Assembly (NCBI GenBank): GCA_030157755.1
Contig: JAOAUD010000013.1
Location: forward strand, 1 to 32,089
Length of the DNA: 32,089 bases
DNA from: Candidatus Nanopelagicales bacterium
GTDB taxonomy: Bacteria; Actinomycetota; Actinomycetes; S36-B12; UBA10799
Reading direction: 5' to 3'
The notes under the pieces were generated by a model. It made no database searches. It worked only from the letters and a program-made list of their open reading frames with translations, and was not told the origin of the DNA. This document shows positions 8,346 to 15,993 of the stretch, piece by piece. Position 1 is the first letter of the stretch. Every line of letters begins with the position of its first letter. A program made the position numbers and the translations under genes.

Positions 8346-8391
8346 ACTATTCTTTACGCAAGGGTTTTGCCGGAGAATCTTTTGTGCGTGG

Positions 8392-9105
8392 CTACCCGCG
8401 CAGCCGACCGGCCAGCGCTACCGCGACCTGAAGAGCCCCAATCAACGCAACGACCAGCCCCATGCACGCGCCTAGCGTCGCCCAGGTTGAGACAGAAACT
8501 CCATAGGGGGCCAGTGCACACAGACCGAGGAAAACCGACACGATCACAATCCGCGTGGGCCTTTCGGAGATGCTGACAACACCCACCTCGCTAATCCCGG
8601 CGGCGCCCGCACGCGCCCGGGCGTACTCCTGCACAAAACCTACGAAGATCGTCAATGCAACCAGCAGTCCGGGTGCACCGAGAACCCACAATGAGCCGAG
8701 GAGCAATGCATCGCTGAATCGATCTGCGACTGAATCCAGCACGTAGCCCGCACGCGAGGTGCGACCACTGATAACCGCTACTGCGCCGTCGAGGTTGTCC
8801 AGCAGCCCTGTCACAACAGCAACCACCAACGCCGCCCACAGCCACACCGAACTCGCCGTCGCGACCCCACGCCACGCCAACAGCGGAACGACAGCTGCCA
8901 CGAGGACCCCGACGACCGTCACGCCGTTTGGCGACAACCCGATCGCCGTGAGCGGCTTGGCGCACCGGTACGCCATCGTGAGCCATCCACGGATAAGCCA
9001 CGAAGCCCTCGGGTCGACACCACCGTGGAGTGCAGACCACCGCTCGAAGTAGCCATCAAGGGAATCAACGGGTCGACCCCGGCCGAGGTCTGGGACGTCC
9101 GTCAC
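8392..9105 (-). CDS. CDP-alcohol phosphatidyltransferase family protein
   Basis: This is an integral membrane enzyme of the CDP-OH_P_transf family, which joins a CDP-linked lipid or CDP-alcohol to an alcohol acceptor. The signature is DNLDGAVAVISGRTSRAG followed by YVLDSVADRFSD, matching DxxDGxxA....G..xDxxxD with all four metal-binding aspartates. The usual arginine after the signature alanine is valine here. Five to six hydrophobic segments follow the family plan. The start is uncertain: GTG 9105 (MTDVPDLGRG) avoids overlap with metF, while GTG 9144 and GTG 9171 would overlap its last codons; no clear ribosome binding site decides. It lies just downstream of metF in the same direction, probably cotranscribed. 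The acceptor (inositol phosphate, glycerol phosphate or other) cannot be told. Confidence 0.8.
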   Translation of the reverse strand: MTDVPDLGRGRPVDSLDGYFERWSALHGGVDPRASWLIRGWLTMAYRCAKPLTAIGLSPNGVTVVGVLVAAVVPLLAWRGVATASSVWLWAALVVAVVTGLLDNLDGAVAVISGRTSRAGYVLDSVADRFSDALLLGSLWVLGAPGLLVALTIFVGFVQEYARARAGAAGISEVGVVSISERPTRIVIVSVFLGLCALAPYGVSVSTWATLGACMGLVVALIGALQVAVALAGRLRG

Positions 9106-9130
9106 CGATACGCCATTCGTTTCGCCGCTG

Positions 9131-10009
9131 CTAAGCGGACGCACCGAGCCCGAGATGCGCGTAGATCTCACGTGTTGCCGTTGACCGGTTCAATGTGTAG
9201 AAATGCAATCCGGGTGCACCGCCATCAAGCAACTCCCGACACAGCTCACTGGCTTTCTCGATCCCGAGCGCACGCACGTCGTCCTCGGCAACTGCTGCGA
9301 ACTCCGCCGCAATGTCCACTGGAAAATCGGCACCGGACAGCGCAGCAAATCGTGTGATCTGAGCCAGGTTGGTGACGGGCATGATGCCGGGAATGATTGG
9401 GATCTCGACGCCAACGGCTTGGGCTCTGGCGACCAGTTCGAAGTATGCCTCAGACTTGAAGAAGAACTGAGAGATCGCGAACTCAGCGCCCGCATCCTGT
9501 TTCGCTTTGAGAACCTGAACATCGATGTCGTGTGAACCCGATGCCGGGTGCGGATCAGGGAACGCCGCGACTCCAACACAGAACTCACCACCATCACGAA
9601 CAAGGGACACCAACTCGCTTGCGTAATTGAGTCCACCTTCGTGAGCAATCCACTCGCCTCCAGGGCCGCCCGGCGGATCCCCTCGCAGCGCGAGGACGTT
9701 GTGGACACCAGCTTCGGCGTACTCGGAGATCACTGCCCGCAGTTCGGCGTCGGTTGCCCCCACACAGGTCAGATGCCCAACGGGCACCATGGACGTTTCG
9801 CGCGCGATCCGGCCCGTAATCGCAACAGTGCGATCGCGCGTTGTTCCACCTGCGCCGTATGTCACCGATACGAAGGTTGGCGCTAGTGGCTCAAGTTCCC
9901 CAAGAGCCGCCCACAGTGCTTGCTCCCCCGCGTCGGTCTTAGGCGGGAAGAATTCAAACGAGAACGACTGCGAACCTGTCTTGAGCAGGTCACCCACACG
10001 AACTGGCAT
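9131..10009 (-). CDS. metF: Methylenetetrahydrofolate reductase
   Basis: This FAD-dependent enzyme reduces 5,10-methylenetetrahydrofolate to 5-methyltetrahydrofolate for methionine synthesis, in the cytoplasm. The protein is 292 residues, a normal bacterial MetF length. Family landmarks are SFEFFPPKT near the N terminus, FVSVTYGAGGTTRDRT, HLTCVGAT, NVLALRGDPPGG, AEFAISQFFFKSEAYF and IPGIMPVTN, ending with LHFYTLNRS. All are intact. ATG 10009 is the only sensible start. The gene is divergent from the polyprenyl synthase with about 90 bases between, which must hold both promoters. The downstream CDP-alcohol phosphatidyltransferase begins at or just after its stop. Confidence 0.96.
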   Translation of the reverse strand: MPVRVGDLLKTGSQSFSFEFFPPKTDAGEQALWAALGELEPLAPTFVSVTYGAGGTTRDRTVAITGRIARETSMVPVGHLTCVGATDAELRAVISEYAEAGVHNVLALRGDPPGGPGGEWIAHEGGLNYASELVSLVRDGGEFCVGVAAFPDPHPASGSHDIDVQVLKAKQDAGAEFAISQFFFKSEAYFELVARAQAVGVEIPIIPGIMPVTNLAQITRFAALSGADFPVDIAAEFAAVAEDDVRALGIEKASELCRELLDGGAPGLHFYTLNRSTATREIYAHLGLGASA

Positions 10010-10088
10010 AACGGCAGGGTAATGCCCAATGGGTGTCCGGCCTCACAGCACCGACCGCCGCCGTGTCTGATACGAACACCAGACCTCT

Positions 10089-10094
10089 TACAGT
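10089..10094 (+). promoter_or_regulatory. Candidate -10 box (TACAGT) of the polyprenyl synthase operon
   Basis: TACAGT fits TANNNT and ends six bases before GTG 10101, the spacing expected when transcription begins at the start codon itself. The GAGGGG next to the GTG is too close to act as a ribosome binding site. This supports a leaderless transcript; no -35 box is evident. Confidence 0.45.
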
Positions 10095-10100
10095 GAGGGG

Positions 10101-11174
10101 GTGGCGACACCAGAATCCCCCTTTGACGTCGAGGACGTGCGGGCACGGGTGTCGCTCACCCTTTCCGAATACGTCGAGCTGCAACTTCCGACACTGCGCG
10201 AGATCAGCAGCGACGTAGTCGTACTGCACGAACTCCTCACCGCATTCACAACCGGGGGCAAACGACTGCGCGCGGTGCTGGCCTGGTGGGGATGGCGCGC
10301 TGCGGGAGGTGCAGACGATCAGGCGATGATCCGCGCTGCAACGTCATTGGAGTTACTCCAGGCGTGCGCGTTGATTCACGACGACGTCATGGACGGATCG
10401 GACACTCGCCGAGGCGCCCCTTCGATCCACCGCAGCCTTGAGGCCCTCCACGAGGACTCCCAATGGCGGGGTTCGGCAGAGAACTTCGGCCTCGCCGGAG
10501 CGATCTTGCTCGGCGACCTCTGCCTGTCGTGGTCGGACCAACTACTTTTCGAATCCGGTTTACCAGCGGTGGCACTCATCCGAACGAAGCCGATCTTCGA
10601 CGTCACCCGCACTGAACTAATGGCCGGGCAGTACCTGGATGTCGTCGAACAGGCCCGCGCGGACATTGATTCCGACCGTGCGCTGCTTGTGGCCCGCTAC
10701 AAATCTGCCAAGTACACCGTCGAGCGGCCGCTACACATCGGCGCAAGCCTCGCCGGGGCCCCGCCGAATCTCATCGCCACACTGTCGGCTTACGGGCTAC
10801 CGCTTGGAGAAGCGTTCCAATTGCGCGACGACGTCCTTGGCGTCTTCGGAGATCCGCAGACGACGGGAAAGCCTGCTGGTGACGATCTCAGGGAAGGCAA
10901 GCAGACCTACCTCATTGCCTCCGCGTTCCAGCGAGCGTCCGCAGCCCAGTGGGAACAACTGAACGCTGGTCTTGGTGACCCTGACCTCACGGCGGATGAC
11001 GTCGATCGGTTGCGCGACATCATCATCGAAACCGGGGCATTCGCCGAGACTGAAAAGCGCATCGAGACTGGTACCAACGAGGCCCTCGATGCTCTCGGAT
11101 CCTCGAACCTAGCCAATGGCGCCGGAGAGGTCCTCTCGGCGCTTGCGATCGCTGCAACCAAGCGGTCCACCTAG
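10101..11174 (+). CDS. crtE: Polyprenyl diphosphate synthase (geranylgeranyl diphosphate synthase type)
   Basis: This is a trans-prenyltransferase of 357 residues that condenses isopentenyl diphosphate with allylic diphosphates. The first aspartate-rich motif is HDDVMDGSDTRRG (DDxxD at about 94-98). The second region is FQLRDDVLGVFGDPQTTGKPAGDDL, where the fifth position is Gly instead of Asp; this variant is usual in actinobacterial IdsA/CrtE proteins. GKRLR near residue 53 binds isopentenyl diphosphate. The position directly upstream of a CrtI-type desaturase indicates that it supplies geranylgeranyl diphosphate for carotenoids. Chain length is inferred, and idsA would be an equally valid name. 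The start is GTG 10101. It is followed after 26 bases by crtI. Confidence 0.9.
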   Translation: MATPESPFDVEDVRARVSLTLSEYVELQLPTLREISSDVVVLHELLTAFTTGGKRLRAVLAWWGWRAAGGADDQAMIRAATSLELLQACALIHDDVMDGSDTRRGAPSIHRSLEALHEDSQWRGSAENFGLAGAILLGDLCLSWSDQLLFESGLPAVALIRTKPIFDVTRTELMAGQYLDVVEQARADIDSDRALLVARYKSAKYTVERPLHIGASLAGAPPNLIATLSAYGLPLGEAFQLRDDVLGVFGDPQTTGKPAGDDLREGKQTYLIASAFQRASAAQWEQLNAGLGDPDLTADDVDRLRDIIIETGAFAETEKRIETGTNEALDALGSSNLANGAGEVLSALAIAATKRST

Positions 11175-11200
11175 TCGTTTCCAACAGAAGGTAGGCAGCC

Positions 11201-12667
11201 ATGAAGACTGTGCGCGGCAAGACCGATCACGTCGTGGTTGTCGGCGCGGGACTCGCAGGGATCGCAACCGCGATGCGCCTAGCTGCTGCGGGCCGACAAG
11301 TCACCGTTCTGGAACGTGAGTCGGTCCCCGGAGGTCGTGCGGGAATCTGGCAGTCGAACGGGCACCTGTTTGACACCGGGCCCACCGTCCTCACCATGCC
11401 GAACCTGATCGACGACGTCTTCGCAAGTCTTGGCGAACGCACCAGCGATTGGCTCGAGATGCAGCCAGTGTCACCGCTGTATCGAACGTATTACCCCGAC
11501 GGTTCTCGCCTTGACGTCCATTCGGACCCGCAACAGATGGCTGCCGAAATTGAGGCAGTCATCGGCCCGAACGAAGCGGCCGGATATTCGCGGTTCGTCG
11601 AGTACGTCAGCGAGCTCTACAAACTTGAGATGAACGATTTCATTGATCGAAACATCGATTCGCCATTCGATCTGCTCACCCCCAACCTTGCCAGGCTGAC
11701 CGCAATCGGCGGCTTCCGCCGATTAGCACCCAAGGTCAACGAATTCCTCAAGGATCCGCGCACCCAACGTGTGTTCTCGTTCCAGGCCATGTACGCGGGA
11801 ATGTCGCCATTCGACGCCCTGGCGATCTACGCCGTCATTGCGTATATGGATTCGGTCGCCGGGGTGTACTTCCCGAAAGGTGGGATGCACGCAGTTCCGG
11901 TCGCGATGGCGGCAGCGGCGGCGAAACATGGCGTGTCTTTCCGATACAACACCGAAGTCGCTTCAGTGGAAGTCCAAGGCGACCGTGCCAGCGCGGTCAT
12001 CACCAAAGACGGTGAACGAATCGAAGCAGACGTGGTGGTCCTCAATCCCGACCTGCCCATCGCCTACCGCGACCTGCTCGGGTATGAACCGTGGTCGATC
12101 CGCCGTTTGACCTACTCCCCCTCATGCGCCGTCCTGTTGGCCGGATCGACAGCCCGTTACAGCCAGATCGCTCACCACAACATCCACTTCGGTCGTTCCT
12201 GGAAGGGTGTGTTCAAGGAGCTGATCGATGATCAACAGATCATGAGTGACCCAAGCTTCTTCGTCACCAACTCGACTCACTCCGACCCGCAGCTGGCCCC
12301 GGACGGGCACGAGAACTACTACGTCCTGTTCCCGACCCCGAACAATCGATCCGCGATTGACTGGAAGACATTCGGCCCGCAGTACCGAGACCAAATGATC
12401 GAGACTCTCGAGGCCAACGGCTACATCGGTTTCGGAGACGCAATCACCACCGAACGCCTGACTACTCCGGCGGACTGGGAGGCTCAAGGGATGGCGGCCG
12501 GAGCTCCATTCGCTGCGAGTCACTCGTTCACGCAGACTGGGCCGTTTCGACCGCGGAATCTCTGGGGTGACAACGTGGTGTTTACCGGCTCCGGCACGAC
12601 CCCCGGCGTGGGAGTTCCGATGGTGTTGATTTCCGGGAAACTTGCAGCCCAACGAATTACTGGATGA
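11201..12667 (+). CDS. crtI: Phytoene desaturase (CrtI)
   Basis: This 488-residue FAD enzyme introduces double bonds into phytoene to give lycopene-type chromophores at the membrane. The Rossmann motif is VVVVGAGLAGIATAMRLAAAG, followed by VPGGRAGIWQSNGHLFDTGPTVLTMP. Other CrtI landmarks are FSFQAMYAGMSPFDALAIYAVI, the GVYFPKGGMHAVP segment and the C-terminal FTGSGTTPGVGVPMVLISGKLAAQRI, which is the classical CrtI ending. ATG 11201 has AAGGTAGG upstream. It lies 26 bases after the polyprenyl synthase and four bases before the thioesterase-like gene, so the three form an operon. Compared with the paralogue at 4001 this looks like the general phytoene desaturase. No crtB is adjacent. Confidence 0.88.
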   Translation: MKTVRGKTDHVVVVGAGLAGIATAMRLAAAGRQVTVLERESVPGGRAGIWQSNGHLFDTGPTVLTMPNLIDDVFASLGERTSDWLEMQPVSPLYRTYYPDGSRLDVHSDPQQMAAEIEAVIGPNEAAGYSRFVEYVSELYKLEMNDFIDRNIDSPFDLLTPNLARLTAIGGFRRLAPKVNEFLKDPRTQRVFSFQAMYAGMSPFDALAIYAVIAYMDSVAGVYFPKGGMHAVPVAMAAAAAKHGVSFRYNTEVASVEVQGDRASAVITKDGERIEADVVVLNPDLPIAYRDLLGYEPWSIRRLTYSPSCAVLLAGSTARYSQIAHHNIHFGRSWKGVFKELIDDQQIMSDPSFFVTNSTHSDPQLAPDGHENYYVLFPTPNNRSAIDWKTFGPQYRDQMIETLEANGYIGFGDAITTERLTTPADWEAQGMAAGAPFAASHSFTQTGPFRPRNLWGDNVVFTGSGTTPGVGVPMVLISGKLAAQRITG

Positions 12668-12671
12668 CGAT

Positions 12672-13481
12672 GTGAGAACTAGCCAAGCTGAACAACCAAG
12701 AAGTTTCGCCTCCGCGTCAGTCCCCAAGAGGCTTGGGAACGGCGAGTGGGAACTGACGGCGGGGCCAGACTGGGCCCAAGGCCGCACGTTGTTCGGCGGC
12801 CTCGTCGGAGCGGCAGTCGCCGAGGCAATGACCGACCTCGTCCCGACCGACCTGTCATTGCGAACGCTGTCGATCTCTTTCGCCGGGCCAATCAGTCCTG
12901 GAAGCGCGCAGATCAACACGCACCTCGACAAGACGGGGACGGCCACGGCGTTTGCAGGCGCAACCGTTACTCAGGACGGCTCGATCCGAACGCGAGCCCA
13001 AGCGGTGTTTGCTCGCACAAGGGAGTCGACGATCGAAGTTCTTCCACCGACCCCGGAGATCGACACCAGTTTCGATGAATCACCCGTGATGCCGTACCTC
13101 GAAGGCATCGTTCCTGTCTGCATGCAGCATTTCGAAATCCGCTGGGGGCTCGGGGACTTCCCCTTCACCGGCTCGTCACGCGGCACGCTCGGCGGCTATT
13201 GCCGCCACCAGGAACCAGCGAGCGGGGTTGGAGCAGTCCTCGGCCTGCTGGACTGTTGGCCGCCTGCCGTGCTGCCGATGGCGACCGGTCCAACGGCTGC
13301 AAGCACCGTGAGTTGGACCGCCCATATCCTTCGCGACCCGCCTGCCGATCCTTCCGCCTGGTACACCTTTCGCTACGACACGGTGGCGGCAGAGCAGGGT
13401 TACGCAACGATCGTCGGCACGCTGAGCTGCGACGGCGAAGCTATTGCTTGGAGCGAACAGCTAGCAGCTGTCTACGCCTGA
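12672..13481 (+). CDS. Thioesterase-like (double hotdog, 4HBT_3/TesB-like) protein
   Basis: The protein of about 269 residues looks like an acyl-CoA thioesterase-family double-hotdog protein. The evidence is the N-terminal GRTLFGGLVGAAVAEAM helix motif, LRTLSISFAGPISPGSAQI, and a second half with SWTAHILRDPP and GYATIVGTLSCDGEAIAWSEQLAAVY, which mirrors the end of that family. I chose GTG 12672, four bases after the crtI stop, with GGATG close upstream; the ORF-track TTG 12642 would overlap crtI by 26 bases. Tight coupling to crtI suggests a role near carotenoids, for example handling an acyl group on a glycosylated carotenoid, but this is speculation. It might equally be a general acyl-CoA thioesterase. 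It converges on the MMPL gene with a 24-base gap. Confidence 0.7.
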   Translation: MRTSQAEQPRSFASASVPKRLGNGEWELTAGPDWAQGRTLFGGLVGAAVAEAMTDLVPTDLSLRTLSISFAGPISPGSAQINTHLDKTGTATAFAGATVTQDGSIRTRAQAVFARTRESTIEVLPPTPEIDTSFDESPVMPYLEGIVPVCMQHFEIRWGLGDFPFTGSSRGTLGGYCRHQEPASGVGAVLGLLDCWPPAVLPMATGPTAASTVSWTAHILRDPPADPSAWYTFRYDTVAAEQGYATIVGTLSCDGEAIAWSEQLAAVYA

Positions 13482-13505
13482 ACGAACACCACCACTCGGC
13501 AGTTG

Positions 13506-15731
13506 TCAGGCGGTTGGCTTCTCCGCCGACGCTGGCTCATCATCGGTCGTGATGTCGGCGATTTCCGCCGCTTCTTCCTCAGTTTCGATGTGAACCTCGG
13601 GCAGGATCTTCTGGAGCCACTTCGGCAGGTACCAGTTCGCGGAGCCCAGCACCGTCATGAGCGATGGCACCAAGACCAGGCGAATCACGAAGGCGTCGAG
13701 GGCAATTGCGACCGCCAAAGACAATCCGAACATCTTGATCGTGGTGTCATCACCGAAGACGAAGGAGATGAACACGCTGAACATGATTGCGGCGGCAGCA
13801 GCGACTACTCGTCCCGAACCGCCCAAGCCACGCCGAACCGCTGTCCGGTTGTCCTTGGTCCGAGTCCATTCCTCCTGCATTCGACTGACTAGGAACACCT
13901 GGTAGTCCATGGAGAGCCCGAACAGGATCGAGAAGAGCATGATCGGCAAGAAGGGCAGAATCGGCCCGGTCCCGGTCACCCCGAAGATGTCAGTCAGGTA
14001 TCCCCACTGGAACACGAACACAGTGATACCCAAGGCCGCACCAAAACTGAGCAGCGCCGTAGCTGCTGCCGTTAGCGGGATGACGAGTGAGCGGAACAAC
14101 AACACCAGTACCAGGAAGCCCAGTCCCACCACAACAGCGAGGAACAGCGGCAGTGCGTCGGCCAGAACCTGGCTGAAGTCATCCACCACTGCGGTCGAAC
14201 CACCAACGTAGGCGGTCAGTCCGGTGCCAGCAGTAGCCGTAGGAATCACGTTGGTCCGCAGGTTCTCCAGCAAGTCACTGGTTGCTTGATCCTGGGGCCC
14301 GGTCGTGGGTTGCACCTGGATGATCGCCGTGGTGCCGTCAGGAGTGACCGAAGGTGTGCCTGGAATAACCGGAGATGCAGTCGCAACCCCGGGTGTCTTC
14401 GCCAACTTTTGTGACAGCGCATTGGCTGCAGGAACCGAACCGGCGTTTGGCATCTCCACAACAACCAGGAACGGGCCGTTCGCACCGGCCCCGAATCCTT
14501 CGGTTGTGAGGTCATAGGCGATGCGAGTCGTGTTGCCCTCCGGGCGTCCACCGGCATCCGGGAAGCCAGAACGCATTCCGAACATGGGGATCGCCAAAAC
14601 GATCATGAAAAGAAGTGCCAGCGAGCCGTAGAGCCACGGACGCTTCTGCAAGGTGTCGCCGTACTTGGCGAAGCCCTTACCCTCGGGACTCGCCTTCGGC
14701 TTGCGTGCCCACGGCATCCTCCACGCGAACGCCTTGCGTCCAAGCAGCGACAGCACTGCCGGAAGCAGCGTCACTGCCGTGAACATCACCGTGATGACGG
14801 TGATGCCCGCGCCGATAGCTAGCCCATTCATGAAGCTCAGACGCAGGACGAAGAGGCCACCGAGCGCGATGACGACTGTCGTACCAGCGAACACAACTGC
14901 GCGCCCGGCCGTGTTGACGGCCTCGAGCGCGGCATCCTTGGGCTCGCGGCCGACCAGCACTGCCTGGCGATATCGGTTGATGACAAAGAGTGCGTAGTCA
15001 ATACCAACACCGAGACCGATCATTGCCGCCAGAGTCGGACCGAACGTCGCAATGTTGACGACATTCGCCGCCAGCGTGACCAGTGAAATACCGGCACTCA
15101 ATCCGATGAGCGCAGTCAGAATCGGCAGGCCCGCTGCAACGATCGAGCCAAACATGATCAGCAGAATGACGATCGCGACAAGGACGCCAATGCCCTCGCT
15201 CTTCGGGGGTTCACTGCTGGCGAAGTCAACGACCTGGCCGCCAACGCCAACCTTCAGCTCCGCTGTATTTGCGGCCTGAACGTCGCTAACGAGTTGTTTA
15301 ACGTCTGCCTGTGGGACCTCGTTGTCTGGCACTTTGAAGGTGACCTGCATTCGGCCAACCTCGCCATTCGGGCTGATCAAGCCGCGCTGGGCAGCGCCAG
15401 GGGTTGTGTACGGCGATTCAACAGCCGCTACCGAACCGATCTGTTTGACCTTTGCTTCGAGCTGGTCGATCGATGCCTTCACCGACGGCTGCTGGATGGT
15501 TCCAGTTTCAGGCGAGAACAGAATGTTGGCGTTGGCGTTGCTTGCCAGCCCGCCAAACTTCGCTTGCAGAACCTCCTGCGCTTTGGTCGACTCAGTGTCA
15601 GGCAGGCTGAACGAGTCGTTGTACGCGCCGGCGAACTTGCTCGCTCCGCCAAAGATGGCAATCAGGATGATGATCCAGGCGCCGATGGCGATCCATGGCT
15701 TCCGGACAGCAAACCGAGAAATCGGTCCCAT
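13506..15731 (-). CDS. MMPL-family RND transporter
   Basis: This is a large membrane exporter of about 741 residues with two MMPL halves. I use ATG 15731 (MGPISRFAVRKPW), with GAAGGAAA about eight bases upstream; the ORF-track start at 15947 runs through non-coding sequence. After a first transmembrane helix (WIAIGAWIIILIAIFGGASKF) comes a periplasmic domain, then a helix bundle with IGLGVGIDYALFVINRYRQ. The second half repeats the plan with FGLSMDYQVFLVSRMQEEW. The paired Asp-Tyr in these helices matches the proton-relay pairs of MmpL proteins. Such proteins export lipids or hydrophobic compounds using the proton gradient. The C-terminal tail is acidic (HIETEEEAAEIADITTDDE). No adjacent TetR gene is present, but an inverted repeat overlaps its likely -35 box. 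Confidence 0.92.
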   Translation of the reverse strand: MGPISRFAVRKPWIAIGAWIIILIAIFGGASKFAGAYNDSFSLPDTESTKAQEVLQAKFGGLASNANANILFSPETGTIQQPSVKASIDQLEAKVKQIGSVAAVESPYTTPGAAQRGLISPNGEVGRMQVTFKVPDNEVPQADVKQLVSDVQAANTAELKVGVGGQVVDFASSEPPKSEGIGVLVAIVILLIMFGSIVAAGLPILTALIGLSAGISLVTLAANVVNIATFGPTLAAMIGLGVGIDYALFVINRYRQAVLVGREPKDAALEAVNTAGRAVVFAGTTVVIALGGLFVLRLSFMNGLAIGAGITVITVMFTAVTLLPAVLSLLGRKAFAWRMPWARKPKASPEGKGFAKYGDTLQKRPWLYGSLALLFMIVLAIPMFGMRSGFPDAGGRPEGNTTRIAYDLTTEGFGAGANGPFLVVVEMPNAGSVPAANALSQKLAKTPGVATASPVIPGTPSVTPDGTTAIIQVQPTTGPQDQATSDLLENLRTNVIPTATAGTGLTAYVGGSTAVVDDFSQVLADALPLFLAVVVGLGFLVLVLLFRSLVIPLTAAATALLSFGAALGITVFVFQWGYLTDIFGVTGTGPILPFLPIMLFSILFGLSMDYQVFLVSRMQEEWTRTKDNRTAVRRGLGGSGRVVAAAAAIMFSVFISFVFGDDTTIKMFGLSLAVAIALDAFVIRLVLVPSLMTVLGSANWYLPKWLQKILPEVHIETEEEAAEIADITTDDEPASAEKPTA

Positions 15732-15993
15732 GAGTTGTTTCCTTCGCAGAGGGAGGGCCTCGTTGGCCACCCAATGTTTAACACAACGGTTCTGTGTCAA
15801 TAACACCGTGCGTCTGCTGGAGTATCCAGCGCCACATTTCGGTGCACCTGGCGGATTACTCCACGCTCCTGGGTTGGGCGAGCGGCAGTCGGCCCGGCTC
15901 ACTGTTGACCGAACCAGGCGAGGCCATGGCGAGGAGCTACGCGCCACCTATCGCGACTAGTCTGAAGTACCACGCTGATGACTCAGGAGTTCC
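15732..15993. other. Divergent intergenic region between MMPL transporter and hydrolase
   Basis: This is the longest gene-free stretch, about 260 bases. ORFs that cross it (15322-15960 and 15794-16159) are frame shadows with no family resemblance. It holds the MMPL ribosome binding site, an inverted repeat with a TTGACA box at 15778-15800, and the CAGGAG ribosome binding site of the hydrolase at its end. Nothing else was recognised in the middle. Confidence 0.6.
15778..15800. promoter_or_regulatory. Inverted repeat overlapping a TTGACA box upstream of the MMPL gene
   Basis: The plus strand reads TTAACACA, seven bases, TGTGTCAA: an eight-base inverted repeat with one mismatch. On the minus strand the outer arm contains a consensus -35 box, TTGACA, pointing toward the MMPL gene, though the matching -10 box is weak. 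TetR-type repressors commonly bind repeats of this shape in front of MMPL genes; no regulator is encoded in the window, so it would act from elsewhere. Confidence 0.4.

Noticed and set aside
12122-12946. 274-residue minus-strand ORF
   Set aside because: Antisense to the end of crtI and the start of the thioesterase-like gene; no family resemblance.
15322-15960. 212-residue plus-strand ORF entering the MMPL-hydrolase spacer
   Set aside because: Mostly antisense to the MMPL gene, with no ribosome binding site or recognisable family.
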